Shown: piece after piece, positions 1 through 13,010 of the stretch
How the letters are laid out: each line of letters begins with the position of its first letter
Numbering within the stretch: position 1 is the first letter of the stretch
Origin: Trissonchulus latispiculum
Lineage: Eukaryota; Nematoda; Enoplea; Enoplida; Ironidae
Reading direction: 5' to 3'
Length of the DNA stretch: 64,000 bases
NCBI GenBank assembly: GCA_030248195.1
Contig: JASAND010022176.1
Coordinates: forward strand, 1 to 64,000
The notes under the pieces: model-generated
The model's database searches: none
Told to the model about the DNA's origin: nothing
What the model saw: only the letters and a program-made list of their open reading frames with translations
Translations under genes and position numbers: made by a program

Positions 1-2340
1 CCAGTGGTGTACCACCTGTTTGGGTTGGGGGGGGGGGGGGGGAGGTGAAGGGACAAAATTGGCAGGGGGGACCCAACCCAAAACCCAAATTTGGGGGGGG
101 GGGACCCCCCAAAAACTGAACCCAAGTTTTTTAGCTAAAAATGCTCCTTTTTCGATGTACAGTACATTAAACATACTCAAAAGCTTCTGTCAATAGTTTT
201 CGTATGCGAAAATAGGGCTTGAAAATTGACAAATTTGTGCTAAAATATGCCTAAATTAGCCCAGATTGTGGTTTATAATTGCGTATATTACCTTTTAATT
301 GCTATAAATAACCATCTTTAGCTGTTTATAGCAGATTTATAGCCATTTTCTCGAAATTTTTTTCAAGAATTTTCAGCAATTGCAAAACATTTTTCAAAAA
401 TTTTGCATTTTTCACTTGGTTTGGACGCAATTTTAGGCGGGGAGGGAGGGGTTTGAGCTCGGCTTTGGGGGTAGTAGTTGAGGTCGGGTAGGGGGGGAGG
501 GGGGTCTGGCCTCTCCGTGGGGGGGGGGTCTGACAGGGGGCAAACTGTAGCCTGGTACACCTATGGGGACGACCCCCCCCAACTGGGGGGGGGGGCCGGT
601 AGTCGCGCCGAAGGCGCGAAAAATGGCCTAAAATTGGGTATTTTTAGGGTAAATTTTGAAAAAATTTTCAAAAATGTCCAAATTTTTGGCTTAAACTGTT
701 TATTATTATGAGAAGTACACGTTTTTAACTGTATTATGGATCTTATGACTCAATATTGTCCTTATTTTGGACTTGGAAACATGTTGGCAATCAAGTTTTT
801 GAGTTTAAAACCACTGTCTAATGTTAAAATTACTTTATGGTTAGATGTTTTTTATCATTAGAAACGGCTGAAAATGCGATTTTTGGCATAAAAAATGAAA
901 AATTTTTTTGGGGGAGGGTTGGGGGGGTCCTGGGGGGGGTTGGGGGGGGTCGCCAGAGGGGGCCCCCCCAGAAAATGTTGGGGGGGAGCCTCCCCCACCC
1001 CAAATCTCCGTTACACCTATGGGGGGGGGGCCAGCCGCCCCCACCCCAAATCTCCGTTACACCTATGTTTACCCCCCCCCCTAAACTCGAATTTTCCGGA
1101 CCCCACCCCACTCCAAATCGGATGACCCCACCCAGCCAAATTTCAGGTGCCCCCACCCCCAACATTTTGTCAAGGTATGTACACCTATGACCTATGCCAA
1201 TGACCTACGTATGATAGTGGTCGTGGCCATAGGCCTAGGTGTGTTAGGGGGGGGGGGTTGGGTGGGGGGGGACCCCTCCCCCCAAATGGAGGGGTCGCAG
1301 ACCCTCCCCCCCAAAAAATTTTTTCTACCCCCCCAAATCTGCCTTCGGCCGACCCCCCCCCACCTAAAAATTTTCAACCCCCTACCTGAATTTTTGCAAA
1401 TTTTTCGCCAAAAATTCGAAAATTTTCAAAAAATAGAGGAAAATTGCTAAAATTCGCCTTATTACCTTAAAAATCGCTAAAAATAGCTGAAAATTGAGAA
1501 AAATTTTCAGTTTTTTAGCAAAAAATCGGTTTTTCGCCGACCCCCCCCCCTCGAAAATGTTTCTTTACCCCTCCCCCCAAATCGACTTTTTCTCGACCCC
1601 CCCTCCCCTTTTTTGCCAAACCCCCCACCCTACATTTTTTTCAAACAACCACCCCCCCTTTTTTCGCCAGCCACACCTATGGCCATAGGTGTAACGGCAT
1701 AGGTGAACTAGGCTACAGTTTACCCCCTGTGAGACGTAACGGGGATTTGTGTTGAATGAAGTGGCCCTTTTACGTGGCGTGGGCCGTGGCGTGTAGAAAA
1801 TTGGTCAAAATTGGGTATCTTTGGTAAAATTGCTTTTTGGTCTCAATCATAGGTGTGTTAGGGGGGGGGGGGCATAGGATTGTGTTGAGGGGGGGGGGGG
1901 TGGGGGGGGGGGGACCCTCCCCACCAAATTGACAAATTTTCGCGACCCCCCCCCCCAAATTTTTCAGACTTTAGCTAGGCCCCCCCGATTTTTTGCCAAA
2001 AAGTGGCCAAAAATGGCAAAAAAATCGAAAATTCAGGGGTTTTTTGGGATATTTGGCGGACCCCCCCCCACCCTCCCACGGAACCCCCCCCCCCCCGTTT
2101 TTTTCCCCACCCCCACCTATGGGGGGGGGGGTGGGGGGACCCCCCCACCAAAATGACAAATTTTGGCGATCCCCCCAAATTTTCAGATTTTTGCTACCCC
2201 CCCCTAATTTTTGGCCAAAAAGTGGCCAAAAATGGCATAAAATCGAAAATTTAGGGGGGGTCCCCCTCCCCCACCCTCCGTCGGACCGGAACCCCCCCCC
2301 CCAGATTTTTTGCCCAGCCACAACTATATCTCAATTCTTC
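1..2340. repeat. G/C-homopolymer-rich repeat patchwork with CATAGGTGT junctions
   Basis: Runs of 7-17 G or C are spaced every few tens of bases, with A/T-rich fillers such as CCAAATTTT and GGCCAAAAA. The word CACCTATG or its complement CATAGGTG recurs at junctions (about 559, 1013, 1060, 1181, 1230, 1675, 1683, 1703, 1848, 2114), and at 1674-1692 two copies meet as a palindrome. A segment near 1925-2110 is repeated at about 2150-2310 (GCCAAAAAGTGGCCAAAAATGGC). This suggests nested short elements with a shared terminus. The open frames here are Pro/Gly-rich homopolymer artefacts. Confidence 0.7.
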
Positions 2341-2654
2341 TAATTACGAAAAGTACAGTAATATAAGTCTACATTCCCCCCCCCCCATCCCCATGCATGA
2401 TTCTTTTGACCTTATTTATTATTTTTTCATAATTTTCCTTAGAACTCGTGGAGTTGACAGCATACCTCAGAAAGTTGACACCTAGCTAAGTAGCCAAATG
2501 TGTTATTATCCACTTACGCTTTATGTGCAGAATTGGCAATGAGAAATTGTAGCGTTTAACTGTTGTACTAAATACATCTATGGCCCTAACCAGATTATTA
2601 CAGAATGCAAGATGTTGAACTGAAATATAGTGGGCATGGAATTTTTACTTTGTC
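2341..2654. other. No feature seen
   Basis: AT-rich sequence with one short C run near 2376-2388. No coding, RNA or repeat signal could be supported. Confidence 0.5.
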
Positions 2655-4218
2655 TTAAGGTGGACTAATAGCACTACAGGGATGAACTTTGAACAGAAAC
2701 TTGCAACTTCAAAACTTATGATGAATCAACTTGAAATATGGTACATTTGTTATGTAAGCTTTTTTAATGCATACCCTCTGGCCGTTGTTTTAGGTTTGTA
2801 TAGCAGTGAATTTGTCGTTTTTAAGCTTAGTTTGAAATATTGTAAATTCAATATCGTACCTACCTACCACTGTGTTTTTCCATAAAAGAAAATGGCCATA
2901 CGCCTTAGTCCAGTAGAAGTTGGTTGAAGCAGTGACGAGAAAATAAAAACAAAGATTTTGTTACTTCCGATTTTTCGCCTTCGTTTTGGGAGTTTGCAAT
3001 GCTTTCAATCCGCTTCATAACGCTGTCTGTTAAATATTAAATTAAGTCACAAATGACAAGTTCTAAAATCCAATACTGTTAATTTTTGGATAAACTGCTT
3101 TTACTTTTATTGTGTGCGCAAACAGTCAACCTAAATCAGTGACATGTATAACCATTTGTAACGTTTGATAGAAACTACGTACAGAAGATATCATTTTAAA
3201 GCTCTGTACGCGACCTTTCGATGGTATAGTCAACTAAAGCTTAAGGTGGTAGTACCACTAGCGGGATTTTCGACCTAATCATGGCATAAATGAAGCAAAC
3301 ATGACGAAACTAGTGGTGAAACACGTTTGGTTGGCAGGCTATCTCTGCATAAAATTTTGGTGTCTGAGAGTGCATAATTTGCTAGCTACCATCATGGCTT
3401 AGCGCATGCGCAAATAATCAAAATTTTATTTAAGCCTTGTATCCTAAATTTGAATTTGCCGTGTGAAAGAGCATAAAAGAGCTTTAAAATGATGTGCATA
3501 TCTCTTCTGTACGTGGTTTCTATCAAAAGTTACAAGCGGTTGAAGCTAAATAGCTGATATATAGCTGATATAGCTCAATTACGTTGACCGTTTGCACACA
3601 TAAAGTAAAGTAAAAACAGCAAATCCGAAAATTAAATCTATCGGGTTTTAGCGGTTCCTTTTGCGTTATTTATGTGCATTATTTAATAGAAAGCACTTTG
3701 CAGCTGCTTGAAAGCATAGGAAATTTCGAAAACCAAAGCAAACAATGAAAAATTACAGAATTTTTGTTTTTGATTTTCTCGTCACTCCTTCAGTCAAAAT
3801 GGACCAAATTTTGCAAATAAGTTTTGCATCAGCATACGCTCAGGCCGTTTTCTTGGTTTTTGGAAAAACGCAATATTAGGCAAGATATAAATTTTACAAA
3901 TTTTCAAAACACGCTAAAAAACGGAAAACTCACTTTTACGAAAAACTAAAAAAACGGCCTGAGCGTATATGTAAACTAACCATATACTGAAAATCTCAAA
4001 TGATTTCATAAAGGATTGAAGGAGATATTTAAGTTTAAAGCTTTTAATACATTTCCTATTGTGTAGACAGCAAGCCAGTCCCCGCAGCGTCGTAGATCAG
4101 CTCATCTGATGCAAAACATAATAAAGAACAATTATGCCAAATTTCAAAGCGATTGATTAAGGTTTTAGTTCACAGTATCTGTTCAAAGTTCAGCCCGGTA
4201 GTGGTACTACCACCTTAA
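2655..4218. mobile_element. TTAAGGTGG-type foldback element with an internal nested end
   Basis: It starts TTAAGGTGGACTAATAGCAC at 2655 and ends GTGGTACTACCACCTTAA at 4218; the inner flanks also match (GATGAACTTTGAACAG against CTGTTCAAAGTTCAGC). A further left end, TTAAGGTGGTAGTACCACTA, lies inside at 3241. The segment at about 2915-3215 is the reverse complement of about 3475-3795 (AAGCAGTGACGAGAAAAT against its complement; GATAGAAACTACGTACAGA against TCTGTACGTGGTTTCTATC), giving long arms. No transposase frame. This is best read as one or two non-autonomous TTAA-target elements, one inside the other. Confidence 0.75.
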
Positions 4219-5273
4219 GGTGGTGGTTTCCTTTTGTATAAATTTGACCCTACAGGCTTCAATTCTTTATGAAAGTAGATGAAACTTTCCAAATATGCTA
4301 TTTTGGTGCTCTTTAACATTCTCGGACCAGTCCCGCATTTTTAGGTGAAAAGATGAGAAATTTGTAATGAACTGAATTGGGCTGAGATAGAAAATGTAAC
4401 CAACTTGATTTGATCTTGAAAGTGGGGTCGCTTAGGTCGGTGGTTCACTTACACGGAAGGTTAGCACGTTTGCCTAAGTGACAAACTTATGTACCAGATT
4501 CCCGAAAGGTGGTTTGCCAAAATCGGGGATCTCTACAGCTAACCTGATAGGGGTATTGCCGTGAGTTCGTTTAGTTGGTAATCAACAGAGAACGGCGAGA
4601 GGGGTCGATTCTCGCTCTATTTGTTCACTGCCGAAATCAAATAGAGGGCCTTGACACGCAGATCGAAGGCACAACTCAATTCTTCTCTCTGTGAGAGGTT
4701 CTAGTCAGATCTCTGGCGAGATCTGAGAAAACTTACTGTTTGTTTGGAAGATCACACCCGGATCTGTAGATTACTGGTTCACAGTCTTGCTTAAACACTG
4801 CACTCTGTTTAATATGTTTCTGACAATTACAGACAATCTGAGTACTAAATATAATGGTGGTTACAATAATATCAAAGACACTGTATGATAGCAATAATAA
4901 TAACAAGTATATTGACAGATATTATTAACGGTCAATATACCAGAGTTGCCAGACTCTCTATAGGGTGGATTTGGAATAATTTAGGTTATACACGTTCAGC
5001 AAGGGCTAGACTCTTCTTCAGGTTACTGTTATATCTCAATTTCGGCTTGGGCTAAATCTTAACTCTAAAACTTATCCTTGTGTGGTGTCTTTTGTGGTTT
5101 AGACGCTCAGCAAGGGGCAGACTTTTTTTTCTGTTTTTGTTTTTTTTTCTTTTTTTGTTTCTCATTCCTTGAACCCAACACAATTCTTTGTCTGGTGTGT
5201 TTCCTGGTTTCTTCGTGGGCTGCTGGTGTTCTACTGTCTTCTTTCTTTTTCTCTGTAGAAAGGACCAAAACCA

Positions 5274-5334
5274 ATATTAATAATAATAATAATAATAGTA
5301 ATAATAATAATAACAATAATAATTAATGATAATA
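5274..5334 (+). repeat. (AAT)n microsatellite
   Basis: Imperfect AAT/TAA trinucleotide repeat with a few interruptions. It creates the asparagine-run and leucine-run frames on the two strands, which are not genes. Confidence 0.9.
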
Positions 5335-6061
5335 CAATGGAGGGTGGGCTCGGACTCTGGGTGAGCTCTCAGTTGCTGCAAAGTAGTCGCTAGGACTCCA
5401 CAGCCCACTTTAGAGATTGCTATCGGAGAGATTCCTGCAGATCAACTCCAATTCAAGAGGATCAGCTAATACAAGACTCGGAAAGGTGGGGGTAGTGCCG
5501 GGAGATAGCCTTATATGAAATTAAACAATTAATTTAAAGTTATAAATTAGTTTAGATCCGTCTTCTTGTTATTTCTTCTCCACTAAAGGTTTCTTATGAT
5601 CAGATAGTAACAGAGCTTTTAAAGCAGAGCAATGGGGATATCCACCCCCAATAAGGTAAGAAGAACGGAGATCATCATTTTCAATTAAATAGAGTAAAGT
5701 AGGGTTTCAAGGTTCAAGATTACAAGGTTTGAGAATCCGGAGTAAACTTTCAGTTTACTAACAATTTTCCACAATTTTGCTGTTGGTTTTAAACACCACC
5801 AAATGATTCTGATGCCGGCACGAATTGTCTCTGCCTCAAAGATCCTGTTACACTTCCAAATAGACTAGATCACCTACAGTTAATAGTTCCAATTATCGAT
5901 TCCACTGATACAACTTGACTGAGCGCTTCCGGCTCCCGAATACTGAGTCCAACAGGTTAATCACAATTATCTTTCCAGAGGCACGACAGACTATTCAGGC
6001 AGGAGATCTTCCGACTTCGCACCTGAATCAAATGGGTTAAAACCCATTAATTACACAGTTA

Positions 6062-6080
6062 TGGTGCGGGAATCGAACCC
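6062..6080 (-). other. tRNA 3'-end complement: B-box or primer-binding-site-like motif
   Basis: TGGTGCGGGAATCGAACCC is the exact complement of a tRNA 3' terminus with CCA. On the minus strand it contains GGTTCGATTCC, a perfect RNA polymerase III B box. No full tRNA cloverleaf, no A box and no paired long terminal repeat could be found. It could be a tRNA-derived SINE remnant or a degenerate retrotransposon primer site. Confidence 0.35.
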
Positions 6081-9000
6081 AGCAACCATTATTCACTCTT
6101 TTGGCTTTCAGGTCTTGACCATGAACTTGTCATCTTGAAATTGTTGAAACGTTTAAAACTCGCTAAGTTTAGTGCGAAATTTTGAAGGCTTCTATGTTAT
6201 TTCTGACTGTAGAGACCAAATTTGCAGAATGTGATATTTCGGGCAATTTCCTACACTGTTGTGCAGGAAATTGCGACTAAACACGTTTCTGTAACAGACA
6301 TTCTGCTGCTGTACTGTCCAGAATTGCCACAACTGAGTTCGAGTAATTCTGGATCTCTGATCAGAAGGAAGAGCTCAATATCTAGATCAAATTGATGGTT
6401 ACGTCCATGATTTAGCTATTGCACAGAAATGACACCATAAATGTAGTTTTGGTTAGTTTTGGGACGATTTCTGGTCCCAGACTGCAGGAAATACCCATTT
6501 CCTACGTAGATTGATTCAAAACCGTAATTTCGACATTAAACTACAAACTAGTGCATAAACGTCAGTTTTGTTGCGATTGGAAGATAGTCTGGTACATATT
6601 AAGTATTAACCGTACGTAACTAATAATTGTATATCCTATTTCTGGGTTACTCTGTTCAGGTCAAACGCCATGTGTGCAGTAATTGATTTATTTCTGTTTT
6701 TATTGGTTTATAGCCCATTTTTGTGGCCTAAACTCGACGGATGCTAAAATGTCGAACGCAATTCCGTCCTATTGAACGAAGTTAAGAAACATAGTACTGG
6801 CAAGCATAAAGATCACAATATTACGTATTCCAAATAGGAACAGCAGTAACCGCAGATGTTAAACAGAAATCGTGATAATTAACGTAATCAACACAGTATT
6901 TTTACCTAAACTGACTACTTACGTAGACCTAAGTAAATTTTAATAAAGAATGCAGGAGATTTGAATTTTCGGCAAAACTAATGTCAGCATTGCACAATTC
7001 GAATTAAACACAGCGTCCTTTTGTTGCGATTCGTCCGCCCTATCACGGAAGGCTGCCTATGCGGACGAATCGAGGACTTCCTCGGCATTATCTGATGGAT
7101 ATGACCTAATCCGGGGTCCCCTTGACCCTAGGCCTAGATTCACTACCTCATTTGCATATTTTCACTCATACCTCAATTATGCACATTAAGACTACATTCA
7201 GACACCCATTCAGTCCAATCGGACTCACACACATCACTAACTAAATCTGGCTTCTAATTATGCAATTTCCTGCTTATAATTTGACTCCTAGATAATTATT
7301 TCGTAATGCCCGTAACACCACGGGTACTGGAACAGAAAACACCTATACACACAAACACATATACTCTTTTACCTTCGATTGCTTCATTCAACATACAACC
7401 ATTTATTTATTACAAACTTAGCTAAAGACGCACATTCATCAATTACACGTATATTTTTACGTAACATTCTTACCATACCACAACTGACACACTTACACAC
7501 CATTTACACAACATTCACACTCACGTACCGTTTTGTTAGCATTTGGGTGACTGCTAATCAGATCCACCCTTATCCTGCCTAATACCCTAATAACAGTCAC
7601 ACCCGGCAAACTTCAAGACCTTCATAGCACAAAGGAGTTTACATGAGTTGCCTCATTCATACACTCATTTCACACTTTCATACGCATCACACATTCACTA
7701 ATTTGCTCCTTCATTCTTATTCTTGCAGTTCTCACAACCTTCGTCGAACAGAAGGAGTTTATGTGATCTGCATCACGCATACAAACATACACACAACGGA
7801 CATTCACACACACACACATACTTTCACACAATCTAGCTTAATTAATACCTCCTAAATTCCTAAAATAAAACCTAATTATTAAACATAATATTACAATTAT
7901 TAATCATGTTGAACAATCCTAAATACTAACTTTTCCATTTCTAATCTAAATCCTAGGTACTTCCCTAAGCTATTGGTTTATGCACATTTTGGGAATTTCT
8001 GTAAGAGTTGCTGTTTTGTTTACTTGAACTTTGGGAAACTTTGAAACTTGGTAACACGGTTTTTAGGAAAATCTAATGTTTTCCTCGCTTGAAACAAAGT
8101 TTAATCGAAACTTGTGAAAGCCCGAGTGAATAATAATTGCTAAGCAATTATTGTTAAACAAAACTATAAAACGTATTATGTTTTAATTTACTGAATAGAG
8201 GAAGCCGGCCATTCCTCATCAAAACTCGGAATTATTAATCAACAAAGTAATGTAAAAACTCAAGGTTTTAGATTCAGTTCTAGAATAACCTATATTTTAG
8301 AAACCTGACAATTTTGGAAGCCGACCTAACGCTGAAAATAAAACAATTACAAGAACAGTGACTTTTAAATCGTTAGCGCCTTCGTTACAGAATATGGCCG
8401 ACAACACCTAGTTGTCGGCTGTGAGGTGAAAAGATCCCTATAACTAGCTTAATAAAATTAGGGTCGTAATTAAGGGACCCTCTATCTCAAACTCAAAAGG
8501 TGAGGTCCCCACTCAAATCCCGTAAACTACAAAACCCCCATAGCCGCGAGGGCCTTCTTCAAAATGCAAAAAACTGGCCTCTAGGCCCGTGACTTGGCGT
8601 AATAAAAGGTTGGCCAATTGGCCGCATAAAAAGAAAAGGGGCCCGAAGGCCAAAAGACATAATACAAAAATAGGCCCGAAGGCCAACAGTGTAAAGCTCC
8701 TAAATTTTTAAGCCTAAGCAGTGAATTTGAGCCGGGCATAAAAGACCCAACGGCTCCTCAAGTTGAGTGTGTTCGCGGTAAAATACTCAATACCTTTTCT
8801 GGCCCGAAAGCCAGAAAAGTTCCCTAAATTTTTCCTGGAAATTGGGGGGAAGCGCGCAATCCTAGGTGCTGCAAACCACAGCCCACTATAAGGATGCGCG
8901 CTTGGAGGAGGGGAATAAGCGACCGACTACGGCCGCATCTCAGCGAACACTGAGTGAGTCTAAAATTTTGGGACTGGGCTGACAGCTCTCTGACAGCCCA

Positions 9001-11492
9001 GTGACAGCACGATTCCGTCGGCGAAGCTTTGAAATTAAGGCAAAGCTTCTAGAAAGTTCTAGAACTTTCTAGAAGTTTGCCACCTTTAACACTGCAAGAT
9101 CCAGGCTCTTTTTGAGCCTGGTGGTCAGCCAGGGGAAGATTAACGATAATGGCGAAATATTGCCCCCAGCTGACCACTTTTCTGATTAATTTCTGGGTCC
9201 GAAACTTTCTGAAATTTTATAAAATTTTGGTTAACATGTAATTGCAACCAAAGGGGGAAGTTTCGGATCTAGTTTTCGACTTTCTCGGATTCGGCTGAAA
9301 TGGGGCTTAAAAATCAGGCCAATCCCGGCCGATTATGGGAAAAATAATTTTAAGTGCCATCTTTGGGCACAATTCATACATCTATTATTAATCTCTTACT
9401 TATCTTTGGCTTCTCTTGTCCTGGGCCCCTACTTTGAAATTTTGAGTGAACTTTTGGCCGCAAACAAGAGAAGCCAACACAGCAACCTTAGCAGCAATTG
9501 CTCCCTATTGCTAGAAACTCAGTGTCCTCGCTTGACCGAGGAAGTAGGGTGCAATTGTCTAAAAATGTGCATAAAAAATCGTACGTAATTTCCTACCTAA
9601 AACTAATTACATATTTGTATTCTACGTACGTTCTTACCTATTTCTGCTAATTTTCGTTAATTTCAATTTATTAAAGAGGAGGCTAAGCCCCCTCCGGACC
9701 TACCTATGTACACAAAGGTGTGTACTAACTTTCTTTTGGAGAGGCAATTCTCTCCTGGCCTTTTGGCCCAGGGCCCTCAGAAACAAAAGTTCAAGTGAGG
9801 ACAAGCCTCACATAGAATGAATGAATGGACGTAGTAGTACTCCCACTACTACGCTGTCTGGGAAGTAGACGACTTCCCAGACAATGGAAAAAGGGAGTTC
9901 CCAAAAGTTAAGGCAAAGGTGGGAGGGAATAAACTCTAAGGCAAACCTTTTAAAGTGGTAAGATTACGAAACTAAAAGTAATCTTACTAAAACATTTTCA
10001 TTTATAACTCACTCATTTTTGGGAGTTAAAAAATGGGGATTGCATTTTTGGAATCAGGAGAAAATTGCCTTTCCAATGAACCTAAGTTGTTTTCTAACCA
10101 AAAATTACTAAAATTAACTAATTAAGGCCTAATTACTGTTAATTAATGAATATAAATCCTGATTAACAGATAACACGTCCATTTTACATCATATAATTAC
10201 GTAAATACTTATTTTAAAGCTACCTAAGTGACTATCTTCCAATATTTGGGCACTTTATGGCCTTGAAACTGCACGTTGGGGAATTTTTACGATCATAAAC
10301 TTAAACTTGCACGATTCTTTCTGCAATTAGGAACTAAGATTGTTTTGACACTGATTTCCTAACGGCCACAGATGACAATAAAATTGAAAAAGGTCCCATC
10401 CCGGACCAATTCCGGATCTAAGAAGAGTATCCACTCTTCAAATGGATCTCCTGCCAATTCGCTTTGATTAATGGATTCTTTGATTTAGATATTAGTTTTA
10501 AGTGTGCATTCTGTTATTCTTGGCATTCTAGATGTTGAGATATCCCTATTAAGCAATTAAACGAGTCTAGTTCTCTTATTAATTCACCCTTTGGAGTAAA
10601 AACCAGGATGTTAACGGTAAGTTTCAGTCTGGCAACTCTGATATTTTCTATCAAATACAAAATATCTATACAAATATGAGCTTGGACATTCGATTCTGGC
10701 AAACATGATGACACATAACAATTGTAATGATCTTCTATTTAACAGGATTTTGTTCGTTCTTTCAAACAATTAACTGGTTAACCAATTTTGACCCATTTTG
10801 ACCATTAACCATAATTGAAAGTCTTTTCATTACAGGGGGGGCACGAACAATTTTCGGTTATTTATACTCAATCAATACGCGGTCAAATTGCCCATTTTAT
10901 CAGTGCCTATTAGCTGGGATTCGTTGCTTTAAGCTGGGTTTTGGCCGAGAAAACCATTTTGGCAAAAACTGCGATTATTTTGTTTTAAACAGCGATTTCT
11001 CAAAAACTACCCAATGGATTCGCGTGATCTTTGCTAAAATGAAAATTCGCACTATTGCGGAGGGGCTTTTTTCTGGGTTTGAGTTAAAACGTCTCCAGTT
11101 GCGAAATAAATTTAAAGATTGTGAAATTTCGTGTCACCGCAATTTCCGGGTTTTCTGGAGTATTTAGGCTTGTTGAGCCAAATCCAAAAATGTCCCTCCG
11201 CCCCTAATGTCCTTCATACCATGGCACAAGAAAAATTTTGGCCGGATTCTACAGTTTGAGAAATCCATGTTCAAAAATTTTTCGTCTACATTTAGCCTGT
11301 CAGATGTCAGCGTGTCAGAACATTCTTGCTAGTTTTGTGCTGATTTTGCTGGTGTTTCGTAACCTGATGTGAATCTGCAGATTCTAAGCTTTAAAACGAT
11401 GTATAAAGCTCTTTCCAACTCTCAAAATTGCGAAAGTTATAGCGTTTCAAAGAAATCACGACAAAAGCACTGCACAAAAGGACACCACCACC

Positions 11493-13010
11493 TTAAGGGG
11501 GTAGTTCACCACCGGGGGGGGACCTGAACAGAAACGCTGATAACAATTGTGTAATCAATCGCTTTGAAATTTGGCACATTTGTTCTTTATCATGTTTAGC
11601 ATCAAATGAGTATGGAAACTACGTTGCGGGAGCTGGGTTGAGGGTTGAGGAAAGGTAATATATATTAATATTTTTAATTTAATTTTTCCTTCCATTGCTT
11701 TGTGGATTTGTTTGAAATTGTCCGTGCAATCTTTATTAATTTATACGCTCAGGTTGTTTTTTTGTTTTTTGGTGAATATTTTATTTTTTTTTTTTAAGTT
11801 GATTTTGAATAATTTTTATTTTTTTACTTACTACTGCGTGAGATGTATTAAAAGTTTAAATTTATATTTTTGTGATTTGTTTGATTGTGTGAGTTTATTA
11901 TTTTAGGTTTGTTTGTTTTTTTGTTGGTGTTTTTTTTGGTTTTGTTTTTTCCAAAAACAAAGAAAACGGCCTGAGCGTATGCAGATATAAAACCTGTCTG
12001 GAAAAATTGGTCAAGTTTAGTTGAAGCAGTGACGAGAAAATTAAAAACAAAACATTCGCAACTTTTCATTGTTTGCTTTGGTTGTGGGAATTTGCAAAGC
12101 TTTCAAGCAGCTGCAAACTGTTTTCTGTTAAATAATACACACAAGTAACACAACGACAACCGTTAAAACCCAATAGATTGAATTTTAGGATAAATTGTTC
12201 TTGCTTACATTGAGTGTGCAAACGGTCAACGTAATTCAGCTGTATATTCAACAGCTTGTAACTTTTGATAGAAACCACGTATAGAAGAGATATGCACATC
12301 ATTTTTCAGCAATGTCAGCTGGTGTTAAATAATTGGAATATGTAGAATTAGAAGAATGCAATTTTTTTAATATCTCGATTTATGCAATGTTGAGAATTTT
12401 ATTCATGTTCAGAAACTTTGAAAATCAATAGTTCATGGAATATCCGACTTAAGCAAAAACTAAAGAAATTGCTCCTGAGTACCTCTCACATAAAAGCACA
12501 TTCAAGATTTGAGCAACTTTGGTTGAAGCATTCATGAGAAAACTAATTTGGAAAATTTCGCATTAGTCGCTTCTACTTTTTCTACTTTGCGCATATATTT
12601 TGATGTTAATAAGTTGTGTAATATATTTCATAAAATAATAAACAAATCAAACACAGAAACATCATGATATGATATATATATCTAGTAGAACTCATTTTCG
12701 AACGACTGGATTTTACTTTGCCATACGCAATGATAATGGTCAACGTAACTTTGCCATCCTATTCAAGCGCCTGTAACTTTTGATAGAAACCACGTACAGA
12801 CAAGATATGCATTTTGTTGTAAAGCTCTTTATAAGGTAAACCCGGCGCATTCAAATTTATCATACGAAGCTTTTGTAAAATTTCTATTTTTAAGCCGTAA
12901 TGGTAGCTAGCCAAAGACGTGGTACAAATACAAAGAAGTTGTATGAACTGAAAAACTGTCCCTGCATCAAGTATATTTATACATTTGTGCAAAATTGGAG
13001 CTGATTTCAT
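11493..13010. mobile_element. Further TTAAGG-type element copies (degenerate)
   Basis: Begins TTAAGGGGGTAGTTCACCACC at 11493, followed by sequence matching the complement of about 4090-4200 (CAATCGCTTTGAAATTTGGC). Arms around ACGCTCAGG (11742) and CCTGAGCGTA (11970) pair. The GAAGCAGTGACGAGAAAAT and GATAGAAACCACGTA words of the 2655-4218 element recur at about 12022 and 12267, and the second again near 12782. The right end is not clear. Confidence 0.6.

Larger units (their letters stand above)
4215..11496. mobile_element. 7.28-kb block bounded by TTAAGGTGGTGGT inverted ends
   Basis: The left end reads TTAAGGTGGTGGTTTCCTTT at 4215. The complement of the right end, read inward from 11496, is TTAAGGTGGTGGTGTCCTTT, so the first 20-22 bases match with one difference. 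Each TTAA is shared with a neighbouring smaller element of the same type. No long coding frame lies inside. Contents include an (AAT)n tract (5274-5334), a tRNA-3'-end-like motif (6062-6080), CA-rich sequence (7320-7850), and a stretch at 8570-8830 with repeated GGCCCGAAGGCC. Whether this is one giant non-autonomous element or two ends that happen to face each other is not settled. Confidence 0.45.

Noticed and set aside
363..2343. Pro- and Gly-rich frames on both strands
   Set aside because: Translations of G and C homopolymer runs; present on both strands at once and without any domain.
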